Shown here: positions 1-5,257 of the stretch, one piece after another
Layout: each line of letters begins with the position of its first letter
How positions within the stretch are numbered: the first letter of the stretch is position 1
NCBI RefSeq assembly: GCF_946479975.1
Contig: NZ_CAMLIX010000247.1
Coordinates: 1 to 6,935, forward strand
Direction: 5' to 3'
Origin: an uncultured Flavobacterium sp.
Lineage (GTDB): Bacteria > Bacteroidota > Bacteroidia > Flavobacteriales > Flavobacteriaceae
Length of the DNA: 6,935 bases
The notes under the pieces: model-generated
What the model saw: the letters and a program-made list of their open reading frames with translations, nothing else
Database searches by the model: none
What the model was told of the DNA's origin: nothing
Made by a program: the position numbers and the translations under genes

Positions 1-9
1 TGGAGTTGA

Positions 10-774
10 AAGCGGGCTGCGAATCTTCATGCGGGTTATCAATTGAATATAGATCAATTTGATTTTTCTGTTGGAGCGGGTTATGGTCACAGAGCGCCTT
101 CTGTTTCTGAAGGTTACGGATATTATATCTACAATAGTTTTGACCGTTACGATTACATTGGAAATCCTAATCTGAAAAATGAAATTTCGTATGAAGGAAA
201 TGCCAGCGCAGGTTTTAAAAACGAAAAATTAAGCATTCAAGGAAAAATCAATTACTTCTACATTCAGAACTATATTATTGGTAGAATTTTGAGTATGGGA
301 AGTCCGATGAATTATCAATCTGTTGGTGTAAAAGGTTATACCTCATTAGATTATGCAACGCTTTTAAATATGTCAATGAATGCGAGTTACGATATTCTGG
401 AACATTTACATTGGAAAGGAACGTTGACTTACGCCCGCGGAATGGATAATAATGGAGGAAATCTGCCATTTATTCGTCCGTTGAGTTATCAGACTTCGCT
501 TCATTTTATGCATAAAAATTTCGGAATCCAGACTTCTGTTAATGGTGATTTCGAACAGATTAATTATAGTCCAGAATATGGAGAAGATTTAACTGGAGCG
601 TACACCATCTGGAATATTTCAGCCGATTATTCTTTTAAAATCAATAAGGTAAAAACGATGGTTCAGGTTGGAGCAGAAAATTTATTAAATGAATATTACA
701 GCACCTATGCCGACTGGGGAAATATTCCAAGAATGGGACGTAACATTTTCACTTCTTTAAAATTCAATTTCTAA
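10..774 (+). CDS. TonB-dependent outer-membrane receptor, C-terminal barrel (5' partial, probably disrupted at the window edge)
   Basis: This is the C-terminal part of a TonB-dependent receptor, an outer-membrane beta-barrel that imports metal complexes or other ligands with TonB/ExbBD energy. Alternating aromatic and polar strands run through the whole frame. A barrel motif GHRAPSVSEGYG lies near position 90. The C-terminal block has the family pattern: ENLLNEYY, then IPRMGRN and a final ...LKFNF ending in Phe, the usual outer-membrane insertion signal. The plug and the N-terminal strands lie outside the window. The TTG at 43 is not a credible start, because receptor-like sequence (AANLHAGYQL) continues upstream of it in the same frame. 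That frame is closed by TGA at 7-9. Removing one G from the GGG at 14-16 would join it to the open frame reading ELKA, so a frameshift or sequencing error is likely. The next gene starts five bases after the stop, suggesting co-transcription. Its place before MbnP/MbnH genes suggests a copper-related ligand, which is an inference. Confidence 0.85.
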   Translation, partial: KRAANLHAGYQLNIDQFDFSVGAGYGHRAPSVSEGYGYYIYNSFDRYDYIGNPNLKNEISYEGNASAGFKNEKLSIQGKINYFYIQNYIIGRILSMGSPMNYQSVGVKGYTSLDYATLLNMSMNASYDILEHLHWKGTLTYARGMDNNGGNLPFIRPLSYQTSLHFMHKNFGIQTSVNGDFEQINYSPEYGEDLTGAYTIWNISADYSFKINKVKTMVQVGAENLLNEYYSTYADWGNIPRMGRNIFTSLKFNF

Positions 775-779
775 AACAA

Positions 780-1151
780 ATGAGAAAAGTTTTTAGTATC
801 ACAATGACAATATTATTTCTGCTGGTTTCTTTCCAGCAGGTGCTTATTATTGTGCACTTTAAACTCAATCAGCAAAATATTGAACAAGAATTTTGTGTCA
901 ATAAAGCCAAGCCAGAACTGCAATGTCATGGAAAATGTCATTTAAAGAAAGAACTCGAAAAGTCAGAAAAAAACGATTTGGAACAAAGTAGTATTTTTAA
1001 AAAGATTGATATACTGCCAAATCAGGATTTTGAGTTTCCAATTCACATTGTAAAAGTGATCAATAATAAAGTTTTGATTTATAAAGAATTAACTCATTTT
1101 GAACCTTATTTAGAAATTTTTGTACCGCCGCCTATTTTATTTTTTTACTAA
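780..1151 (+). CDS. Small membrane-anchored or periplasmic protein with C-x9-CHGKCH motif, probable metal binding
   Basis: I cannot give this 123-residue protein an established name. Residues 4-27 form one strongly hydrophobic segment after MRK, without a clear cleavage site, so it is probably a signal anchor with the rest in the periplasm. The striking feature is C39, C49, H50, C53 and H54, arranged as C-x9-C-H-G-K-C-H and followed by the lysine-rich stretch LKKELEKSEKN. Three Cys and two His within 16 residues suit a soft-metal site such as Cu(I). The tail is hydrophobic and aromatic with three prolines (FVPPPILFFY). ATG at 780 follows the receptor stop by five bases, so the two genes are probably translated from one message. 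I recall similar short CxGKC proteins beside metal-related receptors in Bacteroidota, but that is memory rather than a search. The metal-binding role is inferred; that the gene is real is well supported by motif, spacing and signal-like start. Confidence 0.8.
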   Translation: MRKVFSITMTILFLLVSFQQVLIIVHFKLNQQNIEQEFCVNKAKPELQCHGKCHLKKELEKSEKNDLEQSSIFKKIDILPNQDFEFPIHIVKVINNKVLIYKELTHFEPYLEIFVPPPILFFY

Positions 1152-1161
1152 CCGTTTAATA

Positions 1162-1306
1162 TTTTAACACATAGAGACATAGATTCTTTTCAAATAGTAA
1201 TTGAGAATGTAGAAAGAAATTATTTCTAAAACACAGTTCTATGTTTGTTAATGCAAGTGAGACGCCTTTTATAAACCTATAAAAACTATGTTTCTATGTG
1301 TTAAAA
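1162..1306 (-). repeat. MITE-like palindromic element, short copy (145 bp)
   Basis: Imperfect 21-base terminal inverted repeats lie at 1162-1182 and 1286-1306, with one mismatch and core TTAACACATAGAnACATAG. The element shares these ends and interior blocks with a second copy at 3307-3541, in the opposite orientation. Shared interior features are an AGGCGT..CAC block just inside one end (on the minus strand here) and a small palindrome (AGAAAT-T-ATTTCT, 1215-1227). This copy seems to lack roughly 90-110 bases of the interior found in the longer one. There is no coding capacity. It fills most of the gap between the small Cys/His protein gene and the MbnP gene, so it could act as a hairpin, RNA-processing site or weak terminator there. 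No convincing target-site duplication was seen. Confidence 0.75.
1240..1247 (+). promoter_or_regulatory. Possible -7 box TATGTTTG inside the repeat element
   Basis: The octamer fits the Bacteroidota -7 consensus TAnnTTTG and lies 105 bases before the MbnP gene start. No TTG is present at the expected 17-23 base spacing upstream; the nearest candidate (1201-1203) is 36 bases away. The octamer is also a degenerate copy of the element's own terminal repeat. It is therefore only a weak promoter candidate, but it would let the repeat drive the mbnP-mbnH pair separately from the receptor. Confidence 0.22.
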
Positions 1307-1352
1307 ATATTCAGAAATCAAATAATAAAATAGAAATACAAAAATTATAAAA

Positions 1353-2219
1353 ATGCAAAATTTAAAAAAATACTTTTTACTATCATTAGCCTCTTTGGCA
1401 TTCGTATCATGTTCAAGCGATGACGAAAATCCAGCATCAAACAATTTGACTTTGGAATTTAATAATACGTTCAAAAACAATACGATTGTTTTAGGAAACG
1501 TAGCTTCAACAACTGCTACAACAAATACTTCTGCATCTGGACAAGTTCATCATTTTTCTGAATTGAAATATGTAATCAGCAATATTCGTCTTATCAAAGA
1601 CAATGGCGATGAAGTTCCTTATAATGTAAATGATTTAGATAAAGGCGCAACTGTAATCGATCAATCCAAAACGGCGTCTTTGAGTTATGTTTTAAGTAAT
1701 GTGCCATCTGCAACTTACAAACAAATCAAATTTGGATTAGGAATCAAACCAGAGCAAAATACTTTAGACCAAGTTAGATTTCCTAATTTTTACGCTGCAG
1801 CGGGAGCAAATGACACTGCAATGATGTGGGAATGGGGAAGTGGTTACCGTTTTACAAAGGTAGAAGGTTTTTATGATACGGATAATAAAGCAATGTCAAT
1901 TCATACGGGAAGTACTGTTGAAGGAACTGCAGGTGCTTACAAGCAAGGTGTAAATGCTTATCGTGATGTAACTTTAAATCTAACTACAAATGCGATGGTA
2001 GGAAGTAAAGCACCAAAAATCAAAATCACAGCAGATTTTGATAAATTATTAAGTGGTAAAATCAATACGATTACACTTACTACAGGAACAGGAAATAACG
2101 ACAATGCGACGCCAAACGTTCATACAGCAGCGCAAATGGTAAAATTTGTTGATAATTTAGGCGGAAACGGAACGAGTGATATTTCGGGAATGTTTTCGGT
2201 TTCTAGTGTAGAAAACTAA
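1353..2219 (+). CDS. MbnP-family lipoprotein, probable copper-binding partner of the downstream di-haem enzyme
   Basis: This is a 288-residue lipoprotein of the MbnP family. The signal peptide ends in a lipobox FVSC with C20 as lipidated residue. It is followed at once by SSDDE, an acid-rich stretch like the Bacteroidota lipoprotein export signal, so display on the cell surface is plausible. Family hallmarks are visible in order: an N-terminal beta strand LTLEFNNTF, then HHFSELKYVISNIRLI (66-81) and the YKQIKFGLGI strand (122-131). The signature MMWEWGSGYRFTKVEG (157-172) carries the WxW pair W159/W161, and a beta-rich C-terminal half contains H184 and H257. In characterised MbnP proteins a tryptophan is oxidised to kynurenine by the partner MbnH, helping to form a copper site. 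Whether W159 or W161 is modified here is an inference. The gene is separated from the next one by 64 bases containing a hairpin. There is no methanobactin precursor nearby, so a general copper-homeostasis role is more likely than methanobactin uptake. Confidence 0.9.
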   Translation: MQNLKKYFLLSLASLAFVSCSSDDENPASNNLTLEFNNTFKNNTIVLGNVASTTATTNTSASGQVHHFSELKYVISNIRLIKDNGDEVPYNVNDLDKGATVIDQSKTASLSYVLSNVPSATYKQIKFGLGIKPEQNTLDQVRFPNFYAAAGANDTAMMWEWGSGYRFTKVEGFYDTDNKAMSIHTGSTVEGTAGAYKQGVNAYRDVTLNLTTNAMVGSKAPKIKITADFDKLLSGKINTITLTTGTGNNDNATPNVHTAAQMVKFVDNLGGNGTSDISGMFSVSSVEN

Positions 2220-2229
2220 ATTCATATTT

Positions 2230-2271
2230 CAGAACCGTTTGTGATTGTAGAATTCAAGCGGTTCTGTTTTT
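2230..2271 (+). terminator. Intra-operon hairpin with T-tract between mbnP-like and mbnH-like genes
   Basis: CAGAACCGTTTG (2230-2241) pairs with CAAGCGGTTCTG (2255-2266) through 12 pairs including one G-U wobble. The loop is 13 bases and the 3' arm is followed by T5 (2267-2271). This is the form of an intrinsic terminator. It ends only 12 bases before the ATG of the di-haem enzyme gene, and I see no TAnnTTTG box between hairpin and start. The likely effect is partial termination, giving less enzyme than MbnP substrate. It could also stabilise the 3' end of the mbnP message. Confidence 0.75.
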
Positions 2272-2283
2272 AATTCATTTAAA

Positions 2284-3300
2284 ATGAAAAAAATAATTGT
2301 TTTCCTATCGATTGTATTGACTTTTTCATCTTGCAGCAATGAAGATTCAGAAATGATTGCGATCGATAATCCTGAAATTGCTTTAAATATTCCGTCTGAT
2401 TTTCCAGAATTAAATGCTTTTGTAAACCAAAACAAACCCACTAAATATGGTGTAGAATTGGGCGAAAAGCTTTTTTCTGATAAAAGATTCAGCGCCGACA
2501 ACACTATTTCGTGTTCCAGCTGTCATATTCAGGATAATGCGTTTACAGATCAAAAGCCACAGGGAGTTGGAATTGAAGGCAGAATTGGACTTAGAAATAC
2601 ACCATCGATTCAAAATTTGGCTTTTATGAAGTTCTATAATTGGGATGGAAGTAAACTGCAATTAGAAAATCAGCCTTTGGTACCGATTATAACGCATGAA
2701 GAAATGGATTCTTCTATTTTGGATGTAATCAATAAAATTAAAGATGATGCGGTTTACAAAGATTTGTTCAGAAAAACTTTTGGTGACGAAAATATTACAC
2801 CCGAAAAAATTTTTAAAAGTATTGCTCAATTTGAATACACCTTAATTTCTGCCAACAGCAAATACGATCAAGTAAAACGAAAAGAAATTGCTTTTACCGA
2901 AAGTGAATTGCAGGGATTTCAAACCTTTCAACAGAAATGCGCCAGCTGTCATGCAACAGAATTATTTACTGATCAGAGTTTTAGAAATATTGGTTTTCCT
3001 CAAAATACAGATACAAATGAAGCGGGTAGAGGAAGAGTTACCGGAATTCCAGCCGATTTTATGAGTTTTAGAGTTCCGTCTCTGCGAAATGTGGAGTATA
3101 CAGCACCCTATGGAAGTTTTGGACAATTTTCAACTTTAAGAGCGGTTTTAGATTATTTTGATAATGGCGTTTTGAATGCTGAAAATTTGGATCCGATTTT
3201 TAAAGAAAATGGAAAAAGAATTCCGCTTAGCGAACAAGAAAAAGTAAATCTAATTGCTTTTATGAAAACGCTAAGTGATACTGGATTTGTAAAAAGATAA
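2284..3300 (+). CDS. Di-haem c-type cytochrome lipoprotein of the MbnH/MauG/cytochrome c peroxidase family
   Basis: This 338-residue exported protein has two c-haem motifs: C77-S-S-C80-H81 and C219-A-S-C222-H223. The layout is that of bacterial di-haem peroxidases: GEKLFSDKRFS, haem 1, then YNWDGS with W120 39 residues after H81, where the inter-haem Trp of the family usually lies. Next come LENQPLVPI, the linker helix, haem 2, and the C-terminal block FRVPSLRNVEYTAPYGSFG...LRAVLDYFDNG. The signal sequence ends in the lipobox FSSC (C17) and is followed by SNEDSE, so it is a lipoprotein and perhaps surface-exposed like its neighbour. MauG-like members oxidise protein tryptophans, and MbnH does so on MbnP. 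Adjacency to an MbnP gene favours that role over H2O2 detoxification. Y276 in TAPY and M260 are candidates for, or close to, the distal haem ligand, and an alignment would decide between Tyr (MauG/MbnH-like) and Met (peroxidase-like). A repeat element follows seven bases after the stop. Confidence 0.9.
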   Translation: MKKIIVFLSIVLTFSSCSNEDSEMIAIDNPEIALNIPSDFPELNAFVNQNKPTKYGVELGEKLFSDKRFSADNTISCSSCHIQDNAFTDQKPQGVGIEGRIGLRNTPSIQNLAFMKFYNWDGSKLQLENQPLVPIITHEEMDSSILDVINKIKDDAVYKDLFRKTFGDENITPEKIFKSIAQFEYTLISANSKYDQVKRKEIAFTESELQGFQTFQQKCASCHATELFTDQSFRNIGFPQNTDTNEAGRGRVTGIPADFMSFRVPSLRNVEYTAPYGSFGQFSTLRAVLDYFDNGVLNAENLDPIFKENGKRIPLSEQEKVNLIAFMKTLSDTGFVKR

Positions 3301-3306
3301 ATTTAA

Positions 3307-3541
3307 TTTTAACATATAGAAACATAGTTTAATGGACGTTTAGAGGCGTTCACAATCTTGTCATCCTGAAGAAGGAAAGATCACACTAGTAATTCCTATT
3401 AATAAAAATATAGCGTAACAATGAATCAAGCATTCCTAAAGTGCAAACACAGGATTATGTTCAAAAGCTATGTGTTAGAAACTAGTTTCTTTCCATCATC
3501 TTTTAAAGAAAGAAAAAAATCTATGTCTCTATGTGTTAAAA
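3307..3541 (+). repeat. MITE-like palindromic element, long copy (235 bp)
   Basis: Terminal inverted repeats lie at 3307-3327 and 3521-3541. The right arm, read on the minus strand, is identical over 21 bases to the left arm of the copy at 1162-1182. Interior features shared with that copy are AGGCGTTCAC near 3343 and a stretch beginning CTATGTGTTAGAAA (3468-3481) that resembles 1213-1236 on the other strand. A 14-base perfect palindrome AGAAACTAGTTTCT (3477-3490) matches the small palindrome in the short copy. A TCATCCTGA..GGAAAGATC block (from 3361) resembles a sequence I associate with dispersed bacterial repeats. There is no transposase and no coding capacity. The element starts seven bases after the di-haem enzyme stop, so it would form the 3' end of that transcript and may fold as a terminator-like hairpin. 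Confidence 0.78.
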
Positions 3542-3868
3542 ATTATTCGTCATGAAAACTCCTATAAACTTTCAAATCAAACCATAAAACCTAAATTTTA
3601 ATAAGTTTTTTAGCCAATGATTTTGGTTTGTTATTTTTGGCTTGAAGCCGATTTTATATAATTTTTGAAGCTGACATTTAATTTTAAACACTTAATTATC
3701 AGGTGATATTGAGGAGATATAATCTTCGAAGTTTCGAAAAAAAATCAATCAAAACTTTCCTTTTAAAAGTAAAAAGCAAATAAGTAAAAAAATTATGAGT
3801 TGATTTTTATAGATTTGTAAAGTTGAATTCTCAAAAATATTTTGGGAAAGAATTAAAAATTAAAATCA
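3542..3868. other. AT-rich intergenic region without a recognisable gene
   Basis: These 327 bases are strongly AT-rich and hold no credible coding frame. What can be seen is weak: AGCCAA (3612-3617) pairing with TTGGCT (3637-3642), overlapped by the alternative small palindrome GGCTTGAAGCC (3639-3649). Two TTCGAA hexamers with an eight-base period lie at 3725-3730 and 3733-3738. The last 60 bases form the likely promoter and leader of the next gene. The first part may carry the transcript end of the upstream operon. Confidence 0.6.
3810..3817 (+). promoter_or_regulatory. Possible -7 box TAGATTTG of the 211-residue protein gene
   Basis: TAGATTTG matches the Bacteroidota -7 consensus TAnnTTTG and lies 51 bases before the ATG at 3869. 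No TTG is found at the usual 17-23 base distance upstream, so only half of the promoter is supported. Confidence 0.3.
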
Positions 3869-4504
3869 ATGAAATCTGTTACTTCGCTATTTTTACTTTT
3901 AATATTTGTTTGTTCTAGTTCTTATTCCCAATTAAGTTCAGATAAAATATTTGAAAGTTTCAAACAAGGAGAACGCACCAATTGTTCATCGATTGCTTTC
4001 ATAAAAGCTTCTTTAAATGTTTACGGCTTAGACAATCTTTTTGTGACGGATACTGTAAATGAAAAACTCTTCAAAATCACATTAAAAAATAACGATTCAT
4101 TTGATCTAAATGAGGCAGAATTAAACAGAGCCAAAATTTCTGCGGGTTTTGTATACATAAAAGACAATTGCGACACCGAAAAAATTACCGATTATGCTGT
4201 TCTTACTTATGCAGTTATGGCAAAATACAAACAAATTATCGACAGAGAATCTACTTTTGATAAAGCATTAGAAGATCTAGAAGATGGTACTGTCTACACG
4301 CCGACAATTTATAAATATTTAGGCTTTTCTGTAGGCAAACAAGTTCAAAAACTAAAGAGAGAATCTGGAAGCGAATTTTGCGGTGTAGTCGCGTGGTCAA
4401 AGGCGCACGCGGTTTTTGTGTGCGAAGAATTTATGGATTACTACGGAAACAAAAAAAGTATCTGGATCAAATATCCAGGCCGATTTAGAATTATTAAATC
4501 GTAA
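3869..4504 (+). CDS. Secreted protein of unknown function with weak papain/calpain-like features
   Basis: I do not recognise a named family with certainty. The 211-residue product begins with a signal peptide (hydrophobic 5-17) with probable cleavage around SYS-Q21, leaving a secreted protein. The mature part starts with a helix and then QGERTNCSSIAFIKASL, where Q33 and C39 have the six-residue spacing of the papain-family oxyanion Gln and catalytic Cys. Near the end AWSKAHAVFV (175-184) gives H180 in an HAV setting. The following SIWIKYPG resembles the last strand of calpain-like enzymes, but the position expected to carry Asn appears to be Y202. A protease or transglutaminase-like fold is therefore a hypothesis and activity is uncertain. 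C101 and C171 could form a disulfide or metal site. The middle (105-160) is helical and acidic. The gene stands alone, with 327 bases between it and the upstream repeat and no partner nearby. I recall similar NC-S/A-I-A-x-IKA sequences in other flavobacterial proteins, but cannot verify this. Confidence 0.8.
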   Translation: MKSVTSLFLLLIFVCSSSYSQLSSDKIFESFKQGERTNCSSIAFIKASLNVYGLDNLFVTDTVNEKLFKITLKNNDSFDLNEAELNRAKISAGFVYIKDNCDTEKITDYAVLTYAVMAKYKQIIDRESTFDKALEDLEDGTVYTPTIYKYLGFSVGKQVQKLKRESGSEFCGVVAWSKAHAVFVCEEFMDYYGNKKSIWIKYPGRFRIIKS

Positions 4505-4639
4505 TCAGTCATCTTAGTATTTAGAAAAAGCTGGATACAATTTGTAATAGAAAACTCTTAAAGAAATGAATATTTTAGCTGTAAATTCTTGTAATATTTC
4601 GAATTGTTAACGTTTCCTAAAAAAAATAAATCAATAAAC

Positions 4640-4669
4640 TTGGAAATTAAGTTAAAATACATATTTTTG
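4640..4669 (+). promoter_or_regulatory. Near-consensus Bacteroidota promoter for the 146-residue protein gene
   Basis: TTG at 4640-4642 and TATTTTTG at 4662-4669 are separated by 19 bases, matching the primary sigma factor form TTG-N19-TAnnTTTG of Flavobacterium and Bacteroides. Transcription would begin around 4675, giving a leader of about 25 bases before the ATG at 4702. This is the clearest promoter in the window and suggests strong constitutive expression. Confidence 0.75.
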
Positions 4670-4701
4670 TCGTCGAACAACACCCAAATCAAATTTAAGA
4701 C

Positions 4702-5142
4702 ATGAAAAAGATAATTTTACTATGTTTCCTTTTCTTATTGGCAGGTCAAGCTGTTTCAGCTCAAGCAAAAAATGCCCCAAGAAGTATTATCAGTACAACA
4801 GCGTTAATCCGTAAATATCACGATCAAAAAGAATTAAGTGGTATGCAGAAAGGTGAGCTTTTAGAATTGTACATTGAGCGTATTAAAGTATTAGTAAAAA
4901 CTCTTCCTTATATCGCTTTGGTTACTAAACCAGGTGTTACTATGTCTGACTTAGGTATTCCAGACGATGGCGACCACAAAAAGATTTTAGATAACCAAGC
5001 AGTTGGTACTACAACTTTCTTAGATACTACAGTAGAATTTCAAAGAAAAATGATGCCATATTCTGATAAAGGAAATCTTATCGCAGCAATCTTATTTTAC
5101 GAAAACACATTAAAATCTTTACACGAATTCAACGACTTGTAA
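4702..5142 (+). CDS. Small secreted protein of unknown function (146 aa)
   Basis: No function can be assigned from the sequence. Residues 1-20 are a textbook signal peptide (KK, hydrophobic core ILLCFLFLLAG, cleavage near VSA-QA), so the mature protein of about 126 residues is in the periplasm or outside. The mature part is mostly helical: TTALIRKYHDQKELSGMQKGELLELYIERIKVLVKTLPYIAL, a central loop with TKPGVTMSDLGIPDDGDHKK, then a helix from VEFQRKMMPYSDKGNLIAAILFYENTLKSLHEF. It has no cysteine in the mature part and no recognisable catalytic motif. It stands alone between a near-consensus promoter and a perfect palindromic terminator, so it is probably a monocistronic, abundant transcript. 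The only ATG consistent with the signal peptide is at 4702, followed by AAAAAG. The stop TAA is followed at once by TAG. A structural or envelope-associated role is possible but unproven. Confidence 0.85.
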   Translation: MKKIILLCFLFLLAGQAVSAQAKNAPRSIISTTALIRKYHDQKELSGMQKGELLELYIERIKVLVKTLPYIALVTKPGVTMSDLGIPDDGDHKKILDNQAVGTTTFLDTTVEFQRKMMPYSDKGNLIAAILFYENTLKSLHEFNDL

Positions 5143-5158
5143 TAGATTATTATAAAAT

Positions 5159-5195
5159 AAAAAAACTCCAAAATCATCGATTTTGGAGTTTTTTT
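5159..5195. terminator. Perfect bidirectional intrinsic terminator
   Basis: A7-CTCCAAAATC (5159-5175) and GATTTTGGAG-T7 (5179-5195) pair without a mismatch around a three-base loop ATC. The core is ACTCCAAAATC/GATTTTGGAGT, flanked by A7 on one side and T7 on the other. The T-tract on both strands lets it end both the 146-residue protein gene (16 bases after its stop) and the convergent monooxygenase gene (62 bases after its stop). Confidence 0.93.
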
Positions 5196-5227
5196 GTTTT
5201 AGGGAAAATTCAATATCAATTACAACT

Positions 5228-5248
5228 AACCATAAACCATAAACCATA
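5228..5248. repeat. Three tandem copies of the heptamer AACCATA
   Basis: Three exact seven-base units run at 5228-5234, 5235-5241 and 5242-5248 and are followed by a degenerate AACAATC. They lie in the 3' untranslated part of the convergent minus-strand gene. The array could vary in copy number, but it is outside any coding frame or promoter. Confidence 0.85.
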
Positions 5249-5257
5249 AACAATCAA

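Noticed and set aside
275..469. Minus-strand open frame inside the receptor gene
   Set aside because: It lies wholly within a well-supported receptor frame, has no family-like motif and no promoter.
1152..1352. Possible methanobactin-type precursor peptide gene between the small protein and the MbnP gene
   Set aside because: No short frame with a leader and Cys-containing core was seen; the gap is filled by the palindromic repeat element.
2229..2661. Two overlapping minus-strand open frames across the hairpin and the first haem region
   Set aside because: They oppose the di-haem enzyme gene, whose haem motifs make the plus strand certain; their products show no motif.
1162..3541. Composite transposon carrying mbnP and mbnH
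   Set aside because: No transposase is present, the flanking elements are 145 and 235 bp without coding capacity, and no target duplication was found; kept only as a MITE-like flanking pair.
3612..3649. Overlapping stems AGCCAA/TTGGCT and GGCTTGAAGCC as a riboswitch-like switch
   Set aside because: The stems are 5-6 bp, far from the next gene start, and match no known riboswitch core.
3618..3662. 14-codon frame starting ATG ATT TTG GTT
   Set aside because: Too short, no conserved feature, and it lies in AT-rich sequence where such frames arise by chance.
3725..3738. Two TTCGAA hexamers eight bases apart as an operator
   Set aside because: Hexamer palindromes in AT-rich DNA are common and the site lies 70 bases before the only candidate promoter box.
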